DNA from: CAYJAZ01 sp964369165 | Lineage (GTDB): Bacteria; Desulfobacterota; Desulfovibrionia; Desulfovibrionales; Desulfovibrionaceae | DNA: 29,826 nt | Direction: 5' to 3' | NCBI GenBank assembly: GCA_964369165.1 | Contig: CAYJFE010000026.1 | Span: 1-29,826, forward strand | Shown: positions 1 to 7,192 of the stretch, piece after piece | Position numbering within the stretch: position 1 is the first letter of the stretch | How the letters are laid out: the number at the start of each line of letters is the position of its first letter | The notes under the pieces: model-generated | What the model was told of the DNA's origin: nothing | Database searches by the model: none | What the model saw: the letters and a program-made list of their open reading frames with translations, nothing else | Made by a program: the position numbers and the translations under genes

Positions 1-2
1 GC

Positions 3-59
3 GACGGCTATGTATTCACAGGCAATGTTGAAGCGCTGAGCGAAGTAGTAAGAACGTAG
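3..59 (+). CDS. C-terminal fragment of an unrecognised protein (partial, runs off the left edge)
   Basis: An open frame enters from the left edge and ends at TAG 57-59, encoding DGYVFTGNVEALSEVVRT. I do not recognise the family. Support for coding is indirect: the downstream duplicate (149-202) keeps the same peptide and differs only at third codon positions. It could also be a repeat with no coding role, since only 18 residues are visible. Confidence 0.3.
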   Translation, partial: DGYVFTGNVEALSEVVRT

Positions 60-198
60 TGAATAAATCTTTAGCGAACGAAACAAGAACCACGCTTCTT
101 GTGAGTGAGGATTTTGCGCTGAAAGCCAAAATCTATATAGATAATGCAGGCTACGTCTTCACAGGCAATGTTGAAGCGCTGAGCGAAGTAGTAAGAAC
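6..198. repeat. 143-bp-offset tandem duplication at window edge
   Basis: Positions 6-55 recur at 149-198 with an offset of 143 bases and only two internal differences. Both copies can be read as the same protein C-terminus (GYVFTGNVEALSEVVRT then stop). Both internal differences are silent (TAT/TAC for Tyr, GTA/GTC for Val), and the ends differ silently too (ACG TAG versus ACT TAA). This suggests that the 3' end of a gene was duplicated. Between the copies lies one member of the two-hairpin dispersed repeat. Sequence left of the window is needed to see whether more units or the parent gene exist. Confidence 0.8.
52..133. repeat. Two-hairpin dispersed repeat, copy 1 (downstream of bioY)
   Basis: This copy shares the core AAATCTTTAGCGAACGAAAC with the copies near 9.2 kb. 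Hairpin A is ACAAGAA/TTCTTGT (83-89 with 96-102). Hairpin B is GATTTTG-GCT/AGC-CAAAATC (110-133) with one bulged C and a GAA loop. Compared with the 9.2-kb copies, hairpin B carries a paired change (GCC..GGC to GCT..AGC). Relative to bioY transcription it lies after the stop in the same orientation as the rpsP and symporter copies. Confidence 0.75.
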
Positions 199-202
199 TT
201 AA
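59..202 (+). CDS. Possible small ORF or duplicated gene 3' end (47 codons)
   Basis: An open frame from GTG 59 overlaps the preceding TAG by one base and ends at TAA 200-202. Its C-terminus matches that of the fragment at 3-59. Its middle contains NKSLANETR and LVSEDFA-KAKI, which the 9.2-kb repeat also encodes with conservative changes (T/S, L/F, Y/F). No ribosome binding site is visible, and the frame is converging on bioY, whose stop is 7 bases away. It is more likely a duplicated 3' end with an embedded repeat than an independently expressed gene. Confidence 0.22.
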   Translation: MNKSLANETRTTLLVSEDFALKAKIYIDNAGYVFTGNVEALSEVVRT

Positions 203-208
203 AGTCTA

Positions 209-742
209 TTATATGCACTGTAAACCAAATTTTCCACGTGCCGCCAAAGTTTTGTAAAGAAAATAAGCAAGAACAATCTTGATTAAATCAGGCAAAATAA
301 AGGGTACTGTCGCAAGCATAAAAGCTTTTGCAAAGCTAATGTCAATAGAATGCATAAGCCATAGAGTGCCAAATGAGTAGAGGAATATTAAGGATAGCAT
401 AAGAATAAGAGCTGAATTGATCTTGCTTTTCCCTCTTACTAAGCCAGCTATAAATACTGTAGGCGCAAAGGCAAGCAAAAATCCGCCTGTGGGTGATAGA
501 AATGCTGCAAGGCCGCTTTTACCACCAGCAAAGAAAGGAAAGCCGATAAGGCCTAAGAAAAGATAGAGTAATACGGCAAGGCTTGCCTTCTTACTGCCTA
601 AAATAAATGCGCAAAGATAGAGCACAAAAGGCTGCATACTAAAAGGGATTGGCCCAATTGGCAAAGACAAAAATGCTGAAACAGCTATAAGTGCGGTGAA
701 AAAAGCAAGCCATACAATTTCTTGAAGTGATTCAATTTTCAT
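209..742 (-). CDS. bioY: Biotin transporter substrate-binding subunit BioY
   Basis: Membrane S-component of an energy-coupling-factor (ECF) vitamin transporter; it binds biotin and can work with a shared EcfAT module. The 177-residue length fits BioY. The sequence shows about six hydrophobic segments, an N-terminal region rich in small residues with PIGPIPFSMQ, and the family signature around residues 65-90 (GFPFFAGGKSGLAAFLSPTGG). No ecfA or ecfT lies in the window, so it either recruits a shared module or acts alone. Its ATG lies 8 bases after the stop of the TPR/GGDEF-like gene, with GGAT as a weak ribosome site, so the two are probably cotranscribed. The 3' flank holds the dispersed repeat. 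The family call is firm; biotin specificity is from the family. Confidence 0.93.
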   Translation of the reverse strand: MKIESLQEIVWLAFFTALIAVSAFLSLPIGPIPFSMQPFVLYLCAFILGSKKASLAVLLYLFLGLIGFPFFAGGKSGLAAFLSPTGGFLLAFAPTVFIAGLVRGKSKINSALILMLSLIFLYSFGTLWLMHSIDISFAKAFMLATVPFILPDLIKIVLAYFLYKTLAARGKFGLQCI

Positions 743-750
743 TTCATATC

Positions 751-3141
751 CTATATATTTTTTAATGTTTGTTCAGCCTTTGCAGCCGCTTCATTTTTTC
801 CTTGAAGTTTGAGTGCTTTGACATATAATTTCCAAATTTCCCTGTCTTTTTGCTTAGCATTCATAATAGGCGCAAGCAAGATGGCGGCAAGGGCAGGATC
901 TTCATTATTTTCAAGATAGATACGCGCCAAAAGTAGAAGGCATTTTTGATCGTGCGGTGCATAATGCAAGGCTGTGTGGAGATATTCACGCGCAAGGGCT
1001 GGCTCTTTTTCTTCTAAGGCAATACGCGCTAATTGCCTATAAGGTGTGGCAAACTTTGTGGAATAAGCTAAGGCCTTAGTGTAAGACTCTTTTGCTTTTT
1101 GAAGATTCTCTTGTTCTTCGGCTAATTGCCCTAATTTTAAAAGAGCGTAAAATGCAAAGTCTTGTGAATCAAGGCATTTAGTATAGTAGGCATGAGCTGC
1201 TTCTTTGTCGTTCAATTTTTCGCTCACACCAGCAAGATTATAATAAAGCGAAGCATCGTCAGGCGTGATTTCTAATGCTTTGAGAAAAGAGGCCTGTGCT
1301 TCGGAATATCTTGAAAGGCTTGCCAAGGCAAGAGCTAAAGACGAGTGCGCAAGAGCATTTTTATCGTCAAGCAAAAGTGCGGATTGGTATTCCTGCACGG
1401 CTTCGTAATAAAGGCCTTGAGTTGATAATTTATCAGCAGACACATTAAGGGCAATTGAATCACAAAGGCTCACTTTTGGATAGTCGAGCAATTTTGCGCA
1501 TTCATTGGCTTTGCGTGCATTTTCAATGACTTCACTTGGTCTATAGTTCAGCAGTGGGTGTTCTGCAATGCCTATCGCAACTTCTAAATGCAGATTTGTA
1601 TAAATTTCTTCTGCTAATTTTTTATAGGCAAGAAAACAATCATCTTTTGTGAAATTGTCTTGAATAGGCAGATATACTAATACAGAATTTTGCCCATAGG
1701 AGGAGAGCAGGCAGTTTTCACTACAATCAAGTTTATAGGCATTGACTATATGCTCATAAAAGAGGGCAAGGCTCTGTGAAAGAATATTTTGAAAAGGCAG
1801 GTTTTGTTCCTTTGACTCTTCAAAATATAAAAGCGCAAGAGTGAAATTTTCATGCTTTTGCCTATATTCAGCAAAAAGATAGAGGAAATCGGAGTGTTTA
1901 TAAAGTTTTGTCAAAGAATCTTTTTCTATAGGCATGGAAGAATCTTGTGTGCTTGTTGCCGTGTAATCAGTGGGCAATTTGACTAAAGTGTCATTTTTTT
2001 GGAAAGGATTTGAAGGATCATAGATAAAGCTTTGCTCGGCTAGGGCGTATTCTTCAGAAAGTTCAATAAGCGTGATATCGCCCTTATAAATTTTCTGTGT
2101 TTCGTCTAAAAGAGAATTTTTGCCTTTATCTTCTCCATAAACTGAAAAACGCATAGTATCCTTGAGGCCAACATTTTTCCCCAAATCAATAATGTATTGA
2201 TTGTGTGAAAGTTTTTCAATAATATTCCCGCCTTCTGCTAAGATATGGCTAAAAGGTAGAAGAGTTTTATGTTGTTCTTTCGCTCTTATTGCTGAAATCT
2301 GCGCTTTTGCTAAAAGCTGATAGGCAAGCTCTTCTGTATTTTGTGAAGGAACAAAATTATCATAATCTTGTGGGAAGAGAATATAACTTGCGTGCACGGA
2401 AGTTGAAACTCTTGGAAGATTTTTTTGAGAATTTACAGGTGTTTCAAAAGAAAGTGCAGAGGCAGAAAGAGCTAAATTGTGTAAGAAAGTATTCAATTCA
2501 GCACGGCTATCGAGCATATTTTCTTCAATAAAGAAAGCGCAATCATAAGTATTTACGCGCGCAAGCAAGATATCGTGCGGAAGTTCTTCAAGGCAATGCA
2601 AAACAATTTCATCGAGGCATTTTTCAGCAAAAAGATAGCCATATTTCTTCGCTATATTTTGAATATGGGCTAAATGCAAATAGGCTACGCCAGCACAGCC
2701 CCTTGTGAGAAGACTTGTGCGTGAAAGTTCGGCCGAATCTAAATTTGGCCCACGCATAGTGTCTATTCTTTCAGCAAGTCTGTCTATAAGCATATATTGC
2801 GTGTAAAGCTCGGTGCGATTGTCGTATTGCAAAGCTTTTTTAAGCATAAGCTTTTCTAAAATTTGATGGACAATATATTCCAAGCTCTCATACACAGAAA
2901 GAACTTTTTCTTTCTTTGGCTTTCTGGCGAGAAAAATAGCCAAAATATTATCCGAATTTTGAAATTTGAGGGGGAGAAGCAATTTTTCTTCTTCCTCAAT
3001 ATAGGTGATAGCCTTTGTTTCGCTTGCAGTAGGGAAATAAAGAGAAGCTCCTTCACAAGCTAAAAGAGGTACAAGATCATTAAAAAGTTCGTCTTCAAAT
3101 TTTAATAGATCACGCTTTGTAAGTATATTATGTTTTTCCAT
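751..3141 (-). CDS. TPR protein with two degenerate GGDEF-like domains
   Basis: 796 residues, apparently soluble. Residues 1-105 resemble a small N-terminal sensor-like region. Residues about 108-290 follow a GGDEF fold pattern, but the signature position reads NTYDC (197-201). Residues about 300-390 form a beta-rich segment. Residues about 408-565 are a second GGDEF-like unit with YGQNS (482-486) at the signature. Residues about 573-790 contain five to six tetratricopeptide repeats (for example YYEAVQEYQSALLLDDKNAL). Neither GGDEF unit keeps the residues needed for cyclic di-GMP synthesis, so a scaffold or sensory role is inferred. The start has no clear Shine-Dalgarno; a -10 box TATAAT lies at 3194-3199 on this strand. 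It probably forms an operon with bioY. The exact role is unknown. Confidence 0.75.
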   Translation of the reverse strand: MEKHNILTKRDLLKFEDELFNDLVPLLACEGASLYFPTASETKAITYIEEEEKLLLPLKFQNSDNILAIFLARKPKKEKVLSVYESLEYIVHQILEKLMLKKALQYDNRTELYTQYMLIDRLAERIDTMRGPNLDSAELSRTSLLTRGCAGVAYLHLAHIQNIAKKYGYLFAEKCLDEIVLHCLEELPHDILLARVNTYDCAFFIEENMLDSRAELNTFLHNLALSASALSFETPVNSQKNLPRVSTSVHASYILFPQDYDNFVPSQNTEELAYQLLAKAQISAIRAKEQHKTLLPFSHILAEGGNIIEKLSHNQYIIDLGKNVGLKDTMRFSVYGEDKGKNSLLDETQKIYKGDITLIELSEEYALAEQSFIYDPSNPFQKNDTLVKLPTDYTATSTQDSSMPIEKDSLTKLYKHSDFLYLFAEYRQKHENFTLALLYFEESKEQNLPFQNILSQSLALFYEHIVNAYKLDCSENCLLSSYGQNSVLVYLPIQDNFTKDDCFLAYKKLAEEIYTNLHLEVAIGIAEHPLLNYRPSEVIENARKANECAKLLDYPKVSLCDSIALNVSADKLSTQGLYYEAVQEYQSALLLDDKNALAHSSLALALASLSRYSEAQASFLKALEITPDDASLYYNLAGVSEKLNDKEAAHAYYTKCLDSQDFAFYALLKLGQLAEEQENLQKAKESYTKALAYSTKFATPYRQLARIALEEKEPALAREYLHTALHYAPHDQKCLLLLARIYLENNEDPALAAILLAPIMNAKQKDREIWKLYVKALKLQGKNEAAAKAEQTLKNI

Positions 3142-3193
3142 AAAATTTTTTTATCAAAAAAGTCTAGAAAAGTCAAAAAAAATCCAATATTGT

Positions 3194-3199
3194 ATTATA
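3194..3199 (-). promoter_or_regulatory. -10 box for the TPR/GGDEF-like gene and bioY
   Basis: On the minus strand the sequence reads TATAAT, about 52 bases before the ATG at 3141. The matching -35 region is only T-rich. A second weaker pair (TTGACT, 17 bases, TAAAAA) lies nearer the start. Confidence 0.4.
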
Positions 3200-3243
3200 G
3201 CTTAATATTTTGCATAAAAAAATTTAAATTCTTAATTAAAAGC

Positions 3244-3272
3244 TTGCGCTTTTTTAAAAAAAGGTGTATCTA
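3244..3272 (+). promoter_or_regulatory. Candidate promoter of rpmB
   Basis: TTGCGC (3244-3249), a 17-base spacer and TATCTA (3267-3272). It gives a leader of about 60 nt that contains the hairpin at 3284-3304. The boxes match consensus only moderately. Confidence 0.35.
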
Positions 3273-3283
3273 TCTTTGTCTTA

Positions 3284-3304
3284 GCAAGAGCTGCTTACTC
3301 TTGC
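3284..3304 (+). promoter_or_regulatory. Leader hairpin before rpmB
   Basis: Perfect 7-bp inverted repeat GCAAGAG / CTCTTGC with a 7-base loop, 37 bases upstream of the rpmB ATG. It is not followed by a T-run, so it is not a terminator. Ribosomal protein leaders often carry autoregulatory structures, but that role here is inference. Confidence 0.45.
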
Positions 3305-3341
3305 CGTATATACGCCAAGGCGTTTACTATAGGAGGCTCTT

Positions 3342-3554
3342 ATGTCTAAACAATGTGAAGTATGTGGAAAAGCTCCACAAGTGGGTAACTGGGTAAGCCA
3401 CTCAAATATCAAAACAAAAAGACGCTTTATGCCTAACTTGCAATCCGTTCGCCATCAATTTGCTGACGGTCAAGTAAAAACTGTTCGCGTTTGCACACGT
3501 TGCATTCGTTCAGGCGCAGTTGTAAAGCCGGTTGCTCGCAAAGTTAGTGAATAA
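3342..3554 (+). CDS. rpmB: 50S ribosomal protein L28
   Basis: Small basic protein of the large ribosomal subunit, 70 residues, full length. It has the L28 pattern RRFMPNLQSVR and two CxxC pairs (CEVC at 5-8 and CTRC near 52-55), the zinc-binding version of the protein. A strong ribosome site AGGAGG precedes the ATG. It is a single-gene unit: divergent from the TPR gene and closed by an intrinsic terminator at 3583-3607. Confidence 0.96.
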   Translation: MSKQCEVCGKAPQVGNWVSHSNIKTKRRFMPNLQSVRHQFADGQVKTVRVCTRCIRSGAVVKPVARKVSE

Positions 3555-3582
3555 TTTTTTTCTCTAAATTTTGAACAATGAG

Positions 3583-3607
3583 GGGTGATTTTTTTCGCTC
3601 CTTTTTG
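3583..3607 (+). terminator. Intrinsic terminator after rpmB
   Basis: Stem GGGGTGA (3583-3589) pairs with TCGCTCC (3596-3602), using two G-T wobbles, followed by TTTTT. It begins about 30 bases after the rpmB stop. Confidence 0.7.
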
Positions 3608-3714
3608 TTTTTAATAGCCTTTTGATTTTTTTCTTTAGGCATATATCTTGCATATTCTTTAAATATTAGAAAAATGTGTCAAATTTTCCTATATTTTTTG
3701 ATGGAGATAGATAT

Positions 3715-4341
3715 ATGTCCCAAATCACAAATAATTTATATGCAGGTTCACTCAATTCTTTATGGACTGTTCAGCCAGAAGAAGCAAATGCGGATAGCTC
3801 AAACTCCGCTTCTAGTGTTTCGAGTTCACAGCAAAGTAAGGCAAGTAAAGCCTATGGTATTACCAGAACTGACCAACTTGCACAGGCAGCACAGGCAGCC
3901 TTTGATGGACTTGGGCTTGGGCCAAGCAATAAAGTAACCTTCGGGCGTATTGAAGAATATAGAGAATCGCTGAAGGAAGATTTTGCATCAAGCGTGACAA
4001 AAGGCCTTTCAGAAGCTGGCGTGAGCGATGATGCCATCTATCAAGTCGTGACAAAATATAATTCTGAGGGTGTCGAGATTGTGACAGATTCAGCAGATAA
4101 GCTAAAAATCGAGCAATTTTTCCGTGACAATCCTGATTTAGTTGACCAATTCAAGCAAATCCAATATTTAGATAATTTAGAAAGAGCCACTTCACAGCAA
4201 AGCATTTCAGCTAATATGATGGCGACTAAGGCTCAATTGCAATCAATGTCGAGCCTTTTTAATACAAATCCTTCTTCAAGTATTATGAGCAGTGGACAAG
4301 GGCAAACATATTTTGGCACAGGCCTTGCGGCAATAGTGTAA
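3715..4341 (+). CDS. Conserved-looking hypothetical protein, 208 residues
   Basis: I do not recognise the family. The start at 3715 (MSQITNNLYAG) is preferred over an in-frame ATG 39 bases upstream because GGAGA lies 7 bases before it. There is no signal peptide or membrane segment. Residues about 25-45 form a low-complexity Ser/Gln/Ala linker. Residues 50-150 look helical and acidic. The C-terminus is rich in Ser, Gln, Met and Gly. The composition resembles secreted or cell-surface appendage substrates that lack a classical signal, but that is only an impression. Monocistronic: terminators lie before (3583) and after (4347). Confidence 0.7.
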   Translation: MSQITNNLYAGSLNSLWTVQPEEANADSSNSASSVSSSQQSKASKAYGITRTDQLAQAAQAAFDGLGLGPSNKVTFGRIEEYRESLKEDFASSVTKGLSEAGVSDDAIYQVVTKYNSEGVEIVTDSADKLKIEQFFRDNPDLVDQFKQIQYLDNLERATSQQSISANMMATKAQLQSMSSLFNTNPSSSIMSSGQGQTYFGTGLAAIV

Positions 4342-4346
4342 GAGAG

Positions 4347-4371
4347 AAGCTTCCTTATAAGGGAGCTTTTT
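4347..4371 (+). terminator. Intrinsic terminator after the 3715-4341 gene
   Basis: AAGCTTCC (4347-4354) pairs with GGGAGCTT (4361-4368) with one G-T wobble and a 6-base loop, followed by TTTTT. It starts 5 bases after the stop codon. Confidence 0.8.
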
Positions 4372-4395
4372 CAATTTTGAAGGCCTCTCTAAGTC

Positions 4396-4424
4396 TTGTC
4401 AAATCGAGCTAAATAGAGTATTGA
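4396..4424 (+). promoter_or_regulatory. Promoter abutting the start of the pseudo-receiver gene
   Basis: TTGTCA (4396-4401), a 17-base spacer and TATTGA (4419-4424). Transcription would begin at about 4431, which is the A of the ATG, so the mRNA may be leaderless. No Shine-Dalgarno is visible in front of that ATG. Confidence 0.45.
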
Positions 4425-4430
4425 TAAAGT

Positions 4431-5792
4431 ATGAATGAAGAAAGTTTTGAAAAAGCAATCTTGGTTGCACAAAGCGATGCCCATGTTTCTATTGAGAAAA
4501 AAGCATTAAGAAATGCCGGCTTTACGCAGGTTTCTACTTTCACGTCTGGCCTTGATTTAGCCTATCATCTTTCCGAGGTGCATTCAGAAGAACTTGAACG
4601 CACAGAATTAGTTTTTTGCCAGCCCGAATTTCAAGATATGAACGCCATCGAGTGCATAAAGCTTCTTCGCATGCACCCTTTATTAGCGCATCAGGCCTTT
4701 ATTGGCATTGTGAGCACAAAAGAAGAAGCAAAGCACTTTTTAGAAAATGGCTTTACCTATGTTTTGATGCGCCCTATTGATTATAATGCCATTCAAAAAG
4801 CTTTGGCTTATGCAAAAGCTTTTGTAAAAAAAGAAGAGCTTTTGCTAAAAAAACTTCTCCAATCCGCAGATTATAATTACCAGGAACAGAGTGCTTTATT
4901 TTATGAAAAACTCGACGCACTTTCCGCACAAAAAAAATCGCTTACTGAAAAAACAAATGCCCTAACAGCCCTTGATGCCTTAAATGATGCTATGCAACTT
5001 ATTCGTGAGGGGCAAGATCAAAAGGCTATTCCGCTTTTAGCAAAAGCTGGCGTGGAAGAACACACAGCACCAAAAGTTTTTGAAGTGATGGCAGGCATTT
5101 ATGCTAAGCAAAAAAATATTAATCAAGTGGAAAAATATCTTAAAGAAGCAATTAAAGCCAATGCAGCCACTGCTTCTTATCAACGTATGCTTGATCTAAG
5201 CTATAGATATAAGCAAAAATTTCCTGATAAATTAAATCCTTTGCGTGAAGATTTTGGAAAATTCTTGCGTGGAGGTGAGGCAAAATTAAAAAATCTTTGT
5301 CACGCTTTGCAAGTTTTAGATGAGCTTTATCCAGCTAAAATGTATTTCAAAGATCTTTTTCAAGACGCGCATGACTTAGGTTTTAAAGAGCTTTATGCCA
5401 TTATTCGCGCTTTTGTTGGAGAGGATAAAGATTTACTTCTAAGCTTTGATGCCATTGAAAAAAATGTGAAGGAAAAAGAAAAAAAATCTTTCTTCAATTT
5501 TAAAAAAGATCAAAAAAACAAAGAATTAAAGACTGAGCAGGCTAAGGATATAAAAGATATTGCCCTGCAAAAAAGTTCAGTAAATCAGTCAGAGAATACA
5601 AGCCTTAAAACAAGTATTCAAGAAAAAAAATGGGAAGAGATTGGGCAAATCTCAATGATTGACGAAAAGGCTTCTTTTGCGTATCCTCTTGACTATAAGG
5701 AACCGACATCAAAGAATATGTTTCTTAATGTCATATTGGGAACGCATCAGCTTTATAAGCAGATGAACAAACAAGAAAAAAAGAAAAAATAA
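4431..5792 (+). CDS. Pseudo-receiver domain protein with TPR-like helices
   Basis: 453 residues, cytoplasmic by appearance. Residues 9-130 align with CheY-type receivers (ILVAQSDAH, ELVFCQPEF, IGIVST, VLMRPID), but the phosphoacceptor Asp is Gln64, the acidic pair is Ala13-Gln14, and the Lys next to the Pro is Arg114. It should not be phosphorylated in the usual way. Residues about 175-330 form helical TPR-like repeats (KAIPLLAKAG, VEKYLKEAIKANA). Residues about 355-400 are a Lys/Glu-rich charged linker. The stop is followed one base later by the ATG of the EF-hand gene, so the two are translationally coupled. Its receiver-plus-TPR plan echoes the TPR/GGDEF-like protein at 751-3141. The function is unknown. 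Confidence 0.75.
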   Translation: MNEESFEKAILVAQSDAHVSIEKKALRNAGFTQVSTFTSGLDLAYHLSEVHSEELERTELVFCQPEFQDMNAIECIKLLRMHPLLAHQAFIGIVSTKEEAKHFLENGFTYVLMRPIDYNAIQKALAYAKAFVKKEELLLKKLLQSADYNYQEQSALFYEKLDALSAQKKSLTEKTNALTALDALNDAMQLIREGQDQKAIPLLAKAGVEEHTAPKVFEVMAGIYAKQKNINQVEKYLKEAIKANAATASYQRMLDLSYRYKQKFPDKLNPLREDFGKFLRGGEAKLKNLCHALQVLDELYPAKMYFKDLFQDAHDLGFKELYAIIRAFVGEDKDLLLSFDAIEKNVKEKEKKSFFNFKKDQKNKELKTEQAKDIKDIALQKSSVNQSENTSLKTSIQEKKWEEIGQISMIDEKASFAYPLDYKEPTSKNMFLNVILGTHQLYKQMNKQEKKKK

Positions 5793-5793
5793 T

Positions 5794-6363
5794 ATGAATA
5801 AAAATTTTATTTATCTGCCTTCCGCGCTTTTATCGCTACTTTTTATGAGCGAAATTGCCACGGCAGACACACGCTATACTTTAATGGATAAAGATCAAAA
5901 TAACAGTGTCGATTTGGCAGAATTTATGGAAGCAAATTCTAATATGTCAGAGGGCGCATTTGGCATTATAGATTTAGACAAAAATAAGGCGCTCAGCCTT
6001 GATGAATGGCTCAATTTTGTGGATAGGCATTCACGCTCAGATGGCTTTATGCAAGATTCTAACTCGACAATGATGCCAGCAAGAGATGCTATGCCACCTG
6101 ATCACCCTGAAATTCCACAAAGCCCAGAAGCAAATGCAAGCATGCCTCCAAAAGGCACAAATGCGCCAACAAGTGCGCAAAGCCCTGCAATACCCGAAAG
6201 CCAAAGACCAAGCGTGAATAGTGTGAATGGTTTGCCACTTTTATCTGCCCCAAGTGTACAGAGTCCTAATGCACCAGAAGTTGGAAGTGCACAAAAGCCA
6301 AATGCCCCAAAAATAGAAAATACTACTGGTGATTTGCCACTGCTTACACCGCCGACAAATTAA
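5794..6363 (+). CDS. Exported EF-hand calcium-binding protein with Pro/Asn-rich tail
   Basis: 189 residues. The N-terminus is a signal peptide (Lys, hydrophobic stretch about 5-18, likely cleavage after ATA at 22-24). Two canonical EF-hand loops follow: residues 32-43 (DKDQNNSVDLAE) and 60-71 (DLDKNKALSLDE), each with Asp at 1 and 3, Asn at 5 and Glu at 12. From about residue 95 the chain is low complexity, rich in Pro, Ser, Asn and Ala, with a repeated LPLL motif (NGLPLLSAP and GDLPLLTPP). It probably acts in the periplasm or at the cell surface and may bind calcium. It is coupled to the pseudo-receiver gene with a 1-base gap. No terminator is evident after it. Confidence 0.78.
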   Translation: MNKNFIYLPSALLSLLFMSEIATADTRYTLMDKDQNNSVDLAEFMEANSNMSEGAFGIIDLDKNKALSLDEWLNFVDRHSRSDGFMQDSNSTMMPARDAMPPDHPEIPQSPEANASMPPKGTNAPTSAQSPAIPESQRPSVNSVNGLPLLSAPSVQSPNAPEVGSAQKPNAPKIENTTGDLPLLTPPTN

Positions 6364-6388
6364 ATTATGCTTTTTTCGCCCTTAAACT

Positions 6389-6416
6389 TTGATAATATAT
6401 TATTTATAAATATTGT
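6389..6416 (+). promoter_or_regulatory. Candidate promoter for hisHF
   Basis: TTGATA (6389-6394), a 16-base spacer and TATTGT (6411-6416). It would give a leader of about 120 nt containing the G-rich hairpin element. It is a weak match and the surrounding DNA is very AT-rich, so alternatives exist. Confidence 0.3.
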
Positions 6417-6441
6417 AATGTATTTAGATATAAAAGTTTAG

Positions 6442-6517
6442 AAAGTTTGTAAGGAAAGGGTGGGGGCTTGGGGGAGGGAAAAACTAACTTTTCAAAGTTT
6501 GCTTTTCCCTCCCCCAA
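6442..6517 (+). repeat. G-quadruplex-capable hairpin element upstream of hisH
   Basis: After AAAGTTTGTAAGGA (6442-6455) come four G-runs, GGG-T-GGGGG-CTT-GGGGG-A-GGG (6458-6478). Then TTGGGGGAGGGAAAA (6468-6482) forms a perfect 15-bp inverted repeat with 6503-6517. The 20-base loop holds a further palindrome AACTTT-TC-AAAGTT (6486-6499). A related sequence starts at 29792. It ends 27 bases before the hisH ATG, and no T-run follows on this strand, so it is not a terminator. Confidence 0.8.
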
Positions 6518-6544
6518 AAAACCATTTAAAAAGAAGGAAATAAA

Positions 6545-7183
6545 ATGCTTGCAATACTTGACTATAAAGCTGGCAACCAAACTTCAGTCTACCGTGCCTT
6601 GAAAGCGCAAAATATAGATTGTGTTATTACAGACGATGCTACAATTCTTGAAAAAGCCAAGGGCGTTATCTTCCCTGGTGTGGGCTCTGCTGCTCAAGCT
6701 ATGGCTTATTTGGAAGAACATAAACTTGACAAGCTTTTGAAGTCATTGGTTCAAAGCAAAAAGCCCTTGCTTGGCCTCTGCCTTGGAGCGCAAATTTTGC
6801 TGAATTTTTCTGAAGAACACAACACAAAAACCCTTGGCATTGTTGAGGGAAAGTGCAGATTATTCGATGCTGAACTCAAAGACGGCGATAAGAAAATCAA
6901 TGTGCCGCATATGGGTTGGAATGCGCTTAATATAAAACAAGAAAGTCCTCTTTTTGAAGGTATACAATCAGGCGATGAATTTTATTTTGTGCACTCCTAT
7001 TATAATGAAGTGAGCGAAGATTTAGTGCTTGCCACTTGCCATTATGGGCTTGAATTTGCTGCAATCTATGGCAAAGATGGGCTTTGGGCTGTGCAATGCC
7101 ACCCCGAAAAAAGTGGCAAAGTGGGACTTAAACTTTTAGAAAACTTTTCAAACTATTGCGATAGCGTGCAAGCAAAGGCTTAA
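6545..7183 (+). CDS. hisH: Imidazole glycerol phosphate synthase, glutaminase subunit HisH
   Basis: Hydrolyses glutamine and channels ammonia to HisF in the fifth step of histidine synthesis, which also yields AICAR for purine synthesis. 212 residues, normal length. The class I amidotransferase triad is present: nucleophile Cys79 in LLGLCLGAQ, and His186 and Glu188 in CHPEKSG. PHMGWN (121-126) and FVHSYY (148-153) are family motifs. AAGAAGGAAA precedes the ATG. The hisF ATG follows 9 bases after the stop, as expected for a heterodimer. No other his genes are in the window. HisHF-like pairs can also serve nonulosonic acid pathways, but both sequences look like standard histidine enzymes. Confidence 0.95.
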   Translation: MLAILDYKAGNQTSVYRALKAQNIDCVITDDATILEKAKGVIFPGVGSAAQAMAYLEEHKLDKLLKSLVQSKKPLLGLCLGAQILLNFSEEHNTKTLGIVEGKCRLFDAELKDGDKKINVPHMGWNALNIKQESPLFEGIQSGDEFYFVHSYYNEVSEDLVLATCHYGLEFAAIYGKDGLWAVQCHPEKSGKVGLKLLENFSNYCDSVQAKA

Positions 7184-7192
7184 GGAGTCACT

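Noticed and set aside
6364..6544. Search for a His-rich leader peptide before hisH
   Set aside because: No short frame with His codons is present; the leader holds the G-rich hairpin instead.
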